Assembly (NCBI GenBank): GCA_019090225.1
Contig: JAHRWI010000349.1
Span: forward strand, 1 to 6,042
Source: Porticoccaceae bacterium
Lineage (GTDB): Bacteria; Pseudomonadota; Gammaproteobacteria; Pseudomonadales; Porticoccaceae
Reading direction: 5' to 3'
DNA: 6,042 bases
The position numbers and the translations under genes were made by a program. Shown in pieces: positions 1 through 5,710 of this stretch (position 1 is the first letter of the stretch; each line of letters begins with the position of its first letter). The notes under the pieces were generated by a model that was given only the letters and a program-made list of their open reading frames with translations, did no database searches and was not told the DNA's origin.

Positions 1-1611
1 ATTCAGGTAGGCGCCGTAATTGCTCTGGCCTTTGCGGCGGCCTACGCGCTGCTGGCCGGTTTTTCGCTGCCCACGCAACGGGCTCTGATCATGCTGTCTG
101 TGTTCCTGGCGGCGATGCTCTGGAAGCGTAGCCTACGGCCCTGGCCCGCGTTTATCTGGGCTATTACGCTACAGGCTTTGGTTGATCCTCTGGCAGCGCT
201 ATCGGCGGGGTTTTGTCTGTCTTATGGGGCCGTTGCCGTGTTTATCTGGTACTTCTCAAGTCATCCACGTGTTTCCTGGGTTACTCGTTTGAACACTCAT
301 TGCCGACCTGATGGTTCGGACCGTTCCAGATCGATAGCTTCCCGGTTCAATCCCATGGCAAGTAAGTTATTAATGTATGCGCAAACCCTGTTGGAAGCAC
401 AGCTGCTAGTACTGCTTTTGTTATCCGGTGTGGTGATTTATTTTCAGGGTAGTGCATCCTTGTTAGCGCCGTTTGTTAATGTGCTGGCCTTACCCTGGTT
501 TAGTCTATTGATCGTACCTCCTGCCTTACTTGGCGTGTTGGTTCTGCCATTCAGTGAAACTCTGGCTAATAGCTTATGGTGGCTGGCGGCCTATCAACTG
601 CAATACTTTGAACAAATGCTCGATAAAATCTTGTTGTACTCTCAATACAGCGTTTGGACGGTGGTCACTGATCAATATTTTTTGCTGTCAGCAGCCGTGG
701 TCGTAACAGGTTGGTTTTTATTGTCACCCCGAGGTCTGGGGACACGTGCCATGGCTTTCGTGCTAATGATTGCTTTGTTGATGATAGCTCCGCCCCAACG
801 TTTACCCCTGGAGGTGGTAGTGCTTGATGTCGGCCAGGGTTTAAGTGTTGTAGTGCTAACATCTGAAGGTGTTCTGGTTTACGACACCGGAGGCAAATAT
901 AGCGAGCATTTTGATATCGGTTCTGGGGTGGTGGCACCTTATTTACGGAGTCGTGGTATAGAGCGTATCGATATACTCATAGTGAGTCACGGTGACGCCG
1001 ATCATAGTGGCGGTGTATCAGGCCTGCTTGGTGAATTCGAAGCTCGACGGCTTATTGCTGGTCAACCCGATCAATTACATGGTGAGCTAACTGCTTCTAG
1101 AGCTATAGAACAGTGTCATGCCGGGATGAGCTGGCGTTGGGGGGATGTCGAATTTGAGGTGATTCATCCTGCCAGCGGTGGGCGCGGCGAGATGTCAGGC
1201 GGTGAGATGTCAGATAATGCTTCATCCTGCGTGATGACGATACGAATGGGTCGTCAAAGCATACTGCTAAGCGGTGATATCGAGGCAGATACTGAGCGGA
1301 AGTTGCTTGAAGGTAATAAGTTACCGAGTGGTCTTACTGTATTGATTGCACCCCACCATGGCAGTAAAACTTCGTCCACCCCGGACTTTGTCAAGAAAGT
1401 CTCGCCGGAGCATGTTGTCTATTCGGCAGGATTTCATCATCATTTTGGACATCCGCACCCTTCAGTGACCCAGAGATACCAGAAGCGCAAGGCTCAGCAG
1501 TGGTCAACCGGTGCATCTGGCGCGCTAAGTTTTTCATGGAGCAATAGTCATAATTTACAGCTGGCACAGGCCCGTGATGCTCTTCGCGGTTATTGGCAAG
1601 AGTCGTTTTGA
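1..1611 (+). CDS. comEC: ComEC/Rec2-family DNA uptake channel, 5'-truncated
   Basis: Inner-membrane protein that carries one strand of incoming DNA into the cytoplasm during natural transformation. The frame is open from base 1, so the gene begins left of the window; the Met at 91 is internal, because the typical ComEC stretch AGFSLPTQRALIM lies across it. 536 C-terminal residues are present; family members are usually about 740-800 long, so roughly the first 200-260 are missing. The first ~260 residues hold several hydrophobic segments of the competence domain (for example LLVLLLLSGVVIYF and LLIVPPALLGVLVL). A metallo-beta-lactamase-like domain follows: LDVGQG (823-840), HGDADH (988-1005), the Asp of SGD (1276-1278), HHGSKTS (from 1354) and FGHPHP (1444-1461). 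All its metal-site motifs look intact, which fits the nuclease role proposed for this domain. Oddities are a hydrophilic stretch near fragment residues 86-120 and a 15-bp tandem duplication at 1184-1213. Family assignment is secure; active competence cannot be judged here. Confidence 0.95.
   Translation: MQVGAVIALAFAAAYALLAGFSLPTQRALIMLSVFLAAMLWKRSLRPWPAFIWAITLQALVDPLAALSAGFCLSYGAVAVFIWYFSSHPRVSWVTRLNTHCRPDGSDRSRSIASRFNPMASKLLMYAQTLLEAQLLVLLLLSGVVIYFQGSASLLAPFVNVLALPWFSLLIVPPALLGVLVLPFSETLANSLWWLAAYQLQYFEQMLDKILLYSQYSVWTVVTDQYFLLSAAVVVTGWFLLSPRGLGTRAMAFVLMIALLMIAPPQRLPLEVVVLDVGQGLSVVVLTSEGVLVYDTGGKYSEHFDIGSGVVAPYLRSRGIERIDILIVSHGDADHSGGVSGLLGEFEARRLIAGQPDQLHGELTASRAIEQCHAGMSWRWGDVEFEVIHPASGGRGEMSGGEMSDNASSCVMTIRMGRQSILLSGDIEADTERKLLEGNKLPSGLTVLIAPHHGSKTSSTPDFVKKVSPEHVVYSAGFHHHFGHPHPSVTQRYQKRKAQQWSTGASGALSFSWSNSHNLQLAQARDALRGYWQESF
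1184..1213 (+). repeat. 15-bp tandem direct repeat inside comEC
   Basis: Two adjacent 15-base units, 1184-1198 and 1199-1213, differ at one position (GCGGCGAGATGTCAG and GCGGTGAGATGTCAG). They are in frame and encode a doubled GEMSG/GEMSD, in the loop between the HPASGG segment and the conserved NASSCVM strand of the metallo-beta-lactamase-like domain. This looks like a small slippage duplication in a surface loop that leaves the catalytic motifs untouched. Confidence 0.8.
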
Positions 1612-1649
1612 GTGGTTCCTGGATATGGTAAAGTGCTGCGATAATTATT

Positions 1650-1657
1650 GAGGAGAG
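1650..1657 (+). promoter_or_regulatory. Shine-Dalgarno site setting the TTG start of exbB
   Basis: GAGGAGAG is a strong match to the anti-Shine-Dalgarno complement. Its AGGAG core ends 8 bases before the TTG at 1664. An in-frame TGA at 1649-1651 closes the frame just upstream, and no ATG or GTG lies between. The next in-frame alternative, a GTG at codon 13, would cut into the first membrane helix. Together these make TTG the start. Confidence 0.8.
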
Positions 1658-1663
1658 TGGGCT

Positions 1664-2299
1664 TTGTTTGAGCTTTTAATTACTGGCGGCTGGCTCATAG
1701 TGCCATTGCTGATTTGCTCTGTAGCGGTGGTGGTGATCAGTATCGAGCGTTACATCTCTTTGCGCACCAATAAAGTGTTGCCCGAAAACCTGCTGGGGAA
1801 AGTCTGGGTTTGGCTTAAAGAGCGGGACGTTACCAAAGATAAACTGATCGAGTTAAAGAATTCCTCCCCCCTTGGCAAGATCCTGGCCGCTGGCTTGAGC
1901 AATTCTGGGCATGGCCGTGAGGTCATGAAAGATAGTATTGAAGAGGCGGCCAATCAGGTCATTCATGACCTGGATCGTTATATCACTATCCTGGGTACCG
2001 TTGCCGCCATCGCGCCCTTGATAGGCTTGTTGGGAACGGTGGTCGGTATGATTAAAGTGTTTACCGCCATTATGATCGAAGGAACTGGGAATGCTGGGGT
2101 GCTGGCAGGTGGCATTTCCGAAGCGCTAATTACTACGGCGGCGGGGCTGAGCGTTGCCATCCCGGCGCTGGTGCTACATCGTTATTTTGAGCGCCGTGTC
2201 GATACTCTGGTGATAGAAATGGAAGATCAGGCCGTTAAGCTGATCGATGCCCTGCATGGTGATCGTGTACCTCTAGCTGAGGAGAGCAAGACTCAGTGA
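1664..2299 (+). CDS. exbB: ExbB/TolQ/MotA-family proton channel subunit
   Basis: Inner-membrane subunit of a proton-driven stator. With ExbD it turns proton flow into mechanical work on a TonB- or TolA-like partner that reaches the outer membrane. The 211-residue protein has the family's three helices: near residues 9-27, a cytoplasmic domain at about 31-104, then helices near 106-133 and 150-172. Hallmarks are APLIGLLGTVVGM (117-129) and EALITTAAG (153-161). T125, E153 and T158 match by motif the E. coli ExbB pore residues T148, E176 and T181. Start is TTG with a strong ribosome binding site. The stop overlaps the exbD start (GTGA), so the two are probably translationally coupled. The length suits the short exbB-type genes beside comEC in Pseudomonas relatives. 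ExbB and TolQ cannot be separated firmly by eye, and no tonB, tolA or tolB is in the window, so the driven partner is unknown. Confidence 0.92.
   Translation: MFELLITGGWLIVPLLICSVAVVVISIERYISLRTNKVLPENLLGKVWVWLKERDVTKDKLIELKNSSPLGKILAAGLSNSGHGREVMKDSIEEAANQVIHDLDRYITILGTVAAIAPLIGLLGTVVGMIKVFTAIMIEGTGNAGVLAGGISEALITTAAGLSVAIPALVLHRYFERRVDTLVIEMEDQAVKLIDALHGDRVPLAEESKTQ
2279..2286 (+). promoter_or_regulatory. Ribosome binding site for exbD within the exbB end
   Basis: GAGGAGAG, the same octamer as before exbB, lies in the last codons of exbB. Its GAGAG part ends 9 bases before the GTG at 2296. An in-frame TGA at 2278-2280 rules out a longer ExbD, so GTG 2296 is the supported start. Confidence 0.7.
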
Positions 2300-2721
2300 A
2301 ATTTCGGCGGCGGGCAAAGGTCGCGCAGGACGTCAATGTCACGCCACTGATCGATGTGGTCTTCCTGTTGTTGATTTTCTTTATGGTATCGACAACCTTC
2401 ACCAAAGAAACGCATCTGGTGGTGAATTTACCTGAGGCAGATGCCGCGCCAAGTGAATCTGTGCCCGACAGCATAGATATATTGATTACAGCTGAAGGTA
2501 ATTATTCCCTCAATGGCGTCGCTCTCGTTAATCAGCAAATTAAAACCCTTATGGCCGGTTTGAAACAATTGTCCACAGAGCCGCGCAGCGATACCGGGCT
2601 GACCATTACCGCTGACGCTAAAACGCCCCATCAGGCTGTAGTAACGGCGATGGATGCGGCGGGACGACTGGGCTTTGTCAATCTCAGCATTCTCACTCAG
2701 GAACCCGCACAGGGCGAATAG
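2296..2721 (+). CDS. exbD: ExbD/TolR-family stator subunit
   Basis: Partner of ExbB: one inner-membrane helix inside the ExbB pore and a periplasmic domain. The 141-residue product has the usual length. A short basic N-terminus (KFRRRAK) precedes the hallmark NVTPLIDVVFLLLIFFMV at residues 14-31. D20 corresponds by motif to the membrane Asp (D25 in E. coli ExbD) that is protonated during the work cycle. Residues about 45-141 form the periplasmic domain, including LTITADAKTPHQAVVTAMDAAG near 104-125, a typical ExbD/TolR segment. The gene starts with GTG, overlaps exbB by 4 bases and ends in TAG 9 bases before msbA in the same frame. Family membership is clear; which outer-membrane process it powers is not shown by the sequence. 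Confidence 0.92.
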   Translation: MKFRRRAKVAQDVNVTPLIDVVFLLLIFFMVSTTFTKETHLVVNLPEADAAPSESVPDSIDILITAEGNYSLNGVALVNQQIKTLMAGLKQLSTEPRSDTGLTITADAKTPHQAVVTAMDAAGRLGFVNLSILTQEPAQGE

Positions 2722-2730
2722 ATAAATATC

Positions 2731-4590
2731 ATGCCAGCAAGTGTTACCGCTAAAACATCCGGGCTCAAAGTTTACCTACGCTTACTCAGCTATCTAAAAG
2801 TTTACTGGAAAGTTTTTCTTGTTAGCGTCCTCGGCCTGTGGATATTCAGCGCCATGCAAATCGCTTTTGTCGATTTGCTGGGTTATTTGATCAATGTACT
2901 AACCGTGGTCACCGGGGAAGGGGGCATACCCGACGACCTGAATATGATGACTATCGATAGCGGCCTGACTGCACAGCTCGCGGAACGCTTGTTAGCTGAA
3001 GGTGATGTGCTGGCTCAGAGTCGTGTGGCATTGCCCACGATGTTGTTTTTATTAGCCCTGGTCAGGGGTTTTGGCTTTCTTTTGGGCAGCTACGGGATGG
3101 CCTATGTTTCCCAGTCGGTGGTGCATAATCTGCGCAATGAGGTGTTTGAGAAATACACCCGCATGCCGAGCATTTATTTTGATGGTCAGATGACCGGTCA
3201 CATGGTTGCGCAACTAACTTTTCATATACAGCAGGTAATGGGTGCCACCACCAAAGCCCTTACCGTAGTGATTCGGGAAGGCGCTCTGACAGTGGGTTTG
3301 CTGGCTTACCTGATCCACCTTAACTGGCGTCTGGCCGGCATTTTTCTGGTGATTATGCCGCTCATTGCTTTGATTGTTGGCACGGTCAGCAAACGCTTTC
3401 GAAAGTTGAGTAAGCGTATTCAATCAGCTATGGGTGATGTCACCCACGTTTCTCAGGAAGCGGTGAGCGGCTACCGTGAAATGCATTTATACGGCGGCAA
3501 GGACTACGAGAGCAAACGCCTGTTTAAAGCCAGTCAGGTGAATCGCCGGCAAAACCTTAAACTGGCGGCAACTCAGGGTTTAAGCACACCCCTGGTACAA
3601 ATGTTATTGGCGGGTGCCTTGGGTGTGCTGATCTGGCTGGCGTTGACGCCGGAAATCTTGGCCTCTATGTCAACGGGCGGATTCACCAAGTTTATTTTTA
3701 CTGCCTCGCTGTTAGCCAAGCCAATCCGGCAACTAACTCAAGTTAATAGCACTATTCAAAAAGGCATAGCGGCCGCGACGACGCTTTTTTCGACTATCGA
3801 TGAAAAAGAAGAGATCGATAATGGCAGCTATGAAGTTGATCGAGCGATGGGTGAGGTAGCCTTTGAGAACGTTGCCTTTCGTTATCTGGATGAGGGTGAA
3901 GAGGTATTGCAAGGCATTAATCTGGTCGCCAGGCCGGGCGAGACTGTGGCTTTGGTCGGCTCCTCAGGTAGCGGAAAAACCTCTTTGGTAAGCCTGATCC
4001 CGCGTTTTTATAATTATCATTCCGGTCGAATACTATTGGATGATCGGGAGGTCACCGACTATTCCCTGATCAATTTGCGCAAGCAAGTGGCCCTGGTGAG
4101 TCAACAGGTCACGCTGTTTAACGATACGGTATACAACAACATCGCTTATGGAGAATTATCAGCCCGTAGTCCAGAGGCAGTACGAGAGGCTGCGCGAATG
4201 GCTTATGCTCTCGATTTTATCGAGGCTTTACCCGATGGCTTTGACACTGTGATCGGCGATGATGGTGTGATGTTATCCGGTGGTCAGCGGCAACGCCTGG
4301 CGATAGCGCGGGCCTTATTAAAAGACGCACCGATTCTCATTCTGGATGAAGCAACATCGGCACTGGATACCGAGTCCGAACGCAACATTCAGGCGGCCTT
4401 TGATGCGGCTATGGAAGGTCGTACTACCTTTGTTATCGCACACCGACTCAGTACAGTTGAAAATGCCGATAAAATATTAGTCATAGAAGATGGTCAAATT
4501 ATAGAGCAGGGTAGTCATGCTGAGTTGCTCACAGCTGCAGGACGATACTCGACACTCTATCGCCTTCAATTGGCTGAAGACGACGCCTAA
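2731..4590 (+). CDS. msbA: Lipid A export ATP-binding/permease protein MsbA
   Basis: Homodimeric ABC exporter that flips lipid A-core from the cytoplasmic to the periplasmic face of the inner membrane, feeding the Lpt system. The 619-residue protein has a transmembrane domain at about 20-345 and an ATPase domain at about 375-615. ATPase motifs are complete: Walker A GSSGSGKTS (410-418, K416), Q-loop Q458, signature LSGGQ (515-519), Walker B ending in D539 with catalytic E540, and H-loop H571. Segments such as VVIREGALTVGLLAYL, VSKRFRKLSKRIQ, LAKPIRQLTQVNS and QVTLFNDTVYNNIAYG are MsbA-like rather than generic ABC exporter. The E. coli protein has 582 residues; most of the extra length is in the first periplasmic loop (about 55-98). 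The ATG at 2731 is the only reasonable start, since exbD's in-frame TAG lies 9 bases upstream, but no clear Shine-Dalgarno precedes it. Adjacent lpxK supports the lipid A role. Confidence 0.95.
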   Translation: MPASVTAKTSGLKVYLRLLSYLKVYWKVFLVSVLGLWIFSAMQIAFVDLLGYLINVLTVVTGEGGIPDDLNMMTIDSGLTAQLAERLLAEGDVLAQSRVALPTMLFLLALVRGFGFLLGSYGMAYVSQSVVHNLRNEVFEKYTRMPSIYFDGQMTGHMVAQLTFHIQQVMGATTKALTVVIREGALTVGLLAYLIHLNWRLAGIFLVIMPLIALIVGTVSKRFRKLSKRIQSAMGDVTHVSQEAVSGYREMHLYGGKDYESKRLFKASQVNRRQNLKLAATQGLSTPLVQMLLAGALGVLIWLALTPEILASMSTGGFTKFIFTASLLAKPIRQLTQVNSTIQKGIAAATTLFSTIDEKEEIDNGSYEVDRAMGEVAFENVAFRYLDEGEEVLQGINLVARPGETVALVGSSGSGKTSLVSLIPRFYNYHSGRILLDDREVTDYSLINLRKQVALVSQQVTLFNDTVYNNIAYGELSARSPEAVREAARMAYALDFIEALPDGFDTVIGDDGVMLSGGQRQRLAIARALLKDAPILILDEATSALDTESERNIQAAFDAAMEGRTTFVIAHRLSTVENADKILVIEDGQIIEQGSHAELLTAAGRYSTLYRLQLAEDDA

Positions 4591-4605
4591 GCGGCGTTTA
4601 AGTCT
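4578..4605 (+). other. Possible hairpin over the msbA stop and lpxK leader
   Basis: ACGCC (4583-4587) pairs with GGCGT (4593-4597) around a 5-base loop holding the msbA stop codon; a G-U pair can extend it. AGAC (4578-4581) can pair with GTCT (4602-4605) to form a short outer stem after a small bulge. The structure ends just before the lpxK ATG at 4607. No T-run follows, so it does not look like a terminator. It might tune lpxK translation, but such a short stem could arise by chance. Confidence 0.3.
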
Positions 4606-4606
4606 C

Positions 4607-5704
4607 ATGAATAGCCTCGAAAGGGCCTGGTATAGAAAGCCCAGCTGGTCTCAGGTTTTACTGCCTGGGGCCTGTTTGTTCCAGACGGTGGCAAGCTTGC
4701 GTAAGCGAACCTTGCAAAAGCGCTATCAGGGTAAAGCCTGGCGCGTACCGCTTATTGTGATCGGCAATATCAACGTTGGTGGCACAGGCAAGACACCATT
4801 GATTATCGCTTTGACCCAACAACTGGCGGCAAAGGGTATTAAGGTGGGCATCGTTAGCCGGGGTTACGGCGGTAATGCTGGGTCCGACCCCATGTCAGTA
4901 ATAGCGGATAGCGCTGTAGAGCAATGTGGTGACGAGGCTCTGCTGATAGCCCGACGCACGAATTGTCCGGTGGTGGTTTGTGCGGATCGACGCGCAGCGG
5001 TGGAGTATCTGCTTGAACAACATGAGCTGGATGTCATCCTCAGCGATGACGGTCTCCAACATTACCGCATGCACAGAGATTTGGAGATTGTGGTGATCGA
5101 CCGGCAGCGCGGCCTGGGTAATGGTCATTGTCTCCCGGCGGGGCCATTGCGGGAATCCCCCGCCCGGCTCAATAGCGTTGATGGGATTGTGATTAATGGC
5201 GCGGAGCCTGATCAAGAGGCGGACTCGCTAGTGATTACCTGTCAGGCGAAGGCCCTGAAACATTCCCTTCCAGCTCAGGTGCCGACTTTCTCCATGAGTC
5301 TTGAAGCGAGTCATTTTATTAATCTCAGTTCCGGCGAGAAGGTCAGCGCGGAGCAATGGTCTCAAGGGCAGCGCGCTCAAGGACAGTCGGTTCATGCAGT
5401 GGCGGGCATCGGCAACCCGGAGCGTTTCCGCGATACCTTGATCGCTGTGGGTTTACAGCCACAATTACATAGTTTTCCTGATCATCATGTCTTTACCGGC
5501 GGTGATTTGAATTTCGATGATGATTGGCCGCTTATTATGACTGCAAAAGATGCGGTCAAATGCGAGTCTCTGAGCAATAGAAACTATTGGTATCTAGACG
5601 TTGAGGCGGTCCTGCCTCCTGAACTAGTTCAGCTTATTGAAAACCAACTGTCTGCTAATAAAGATAGTAATAATCTAATTTATAAAAGCATCATAACTAA
5701 TTGA
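4607..5704 (+). CDS. lpxK: Tetraacyldisaccharide 4'-kinase LpxK
   Basis: Membrane-associated kinase that uses ATP to phosphorylate the 4' position of tetraacyldisaccharide-1-phosphate, giving lipid IVA. The frame opens further upstream, with an ATG at 4517 inside msbA, but 4607 fits the family's N-terminus (MNSLERAWYRKPSW) and lies 16 bases after the msbA stop. That gives 365 residues; E. coli has 328. Visible motifs are a hydrophobic N-terminal anchor (about 15-28), the P-loop GNINVGGTGKT (53-63, K62), SRGYGG, GDE with D109, DDGLQH (147-152), GNGHCLPAGPLRE, and PDHHVF with H293 in the region of the family's catalytic His. Two oddities: the usual TEKDAVK reads TAKDAVK (A313), and the C-terminus runs into an AT-rich tail (about 352-365) absent from the E. 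coli protein. No strong ribosome binding site is seen, so coupling to msbA translation is likely. Confidence 0.94.
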   Translation: MNSLERAWYRKPSWSQVLLPGACLFQTVASLRKRTLQKRYQGKAWRVPLIVIGNINVGGTGKTPLIIALTQQLAAKGIKVGIVSRGYGGNAGSDPMSVIADSAVEQCGDEALLIARRTNCPVVVCADRRAAVEYLLEQHELDVILSDDGLQHYRMHRDLEIVVIDRQRGLGNGHCLPAGPLRESPARLNSVDGIVINGAEPDQEADSLVITCQAKALKHSLPAQVPTFSMSLEASHFINLSSGEKVSAEQWSQGQRAQGQSVHAVAGIGNPERFRDTLIAVGLQPQLHSFPDHHVFTGGDLNFDDDWPLIMTAKDAVKCESLSNRNYWYLDVEAVLPPELVQLIENQLSANKDSNNLIYKSIITN

Positions 5705-5710
5705 AATTAT
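5655..5710 (+). other. AT-rich junction between lpxK and kdsB
   Basis: This patch is markedly richer in A and T than its surroundings. It encodes the last residues of LpxK (NKDSNNLIYKSIITN), the TGA at 5702-5704 and a 4-base gap. Many gammaproteobacteria carry a small Trm112/YcaR gene at this point; here there is no room for it. TATAAA at 5681-5686 resembles a -10 box, but I see no -35 partner at proper spacing, so an internal promoter is only possible. Confidence 0.5.

Noticed and set aside
91..1611. A complete 506-residue ComEC starting at the ATG at 91.
   Set aside because: The frame is open to base 1 and the typical ComEC motif spans the ATG, so this Met is internal to a truncated gene.
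1616..1645. A promoter for exbB with a GATAAT -10 box at 1640-1645.
   Set aside because: Transcription would begin at about 1652, inside the exbB Shine-Dalgarno site, and the -35 candidate (TTCCTG) is poor. A sigma-54 alternative at 1627-1640 fails because the GC pair does not fall at the required distance from GG.
1612..1663. A rho-independent terminator separating comEC from exbB.
   Set aside because: No GC-rich inverted repeat followed by a T-run is present in the gap, so readthrough from comEC remains possible.
4517..4606. An earlier lpxK start at the ATG at 4517, giving 395 residues overlapping the msbA end.
   Set aside because: The extra 30 residues are the msbA coding sequence read in another frame and do not look like LpxK; the family N-terminus begins at the ATG at 4607.
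4895..5215. A 106-codon antisense open frame within lpxK, and similar antisense frames in comEC, exbB, exbD, msbA and kdsB.
   Set aside because: All lie opposite strongly conserved genes, have low-complexity or unfamiliar translations and no plausible start context; they are shadows of the coding strand.
5637..5686. An internal promoter for kdsB using TTGAAA at 5637-5642 or TATAAA at 5681-5686.
   Set aside because: The TTGAAA has only weak -10 matches at normal spacing, and the TATAAA has no -35 partner. AT-richness alone makes such matches easy to find.
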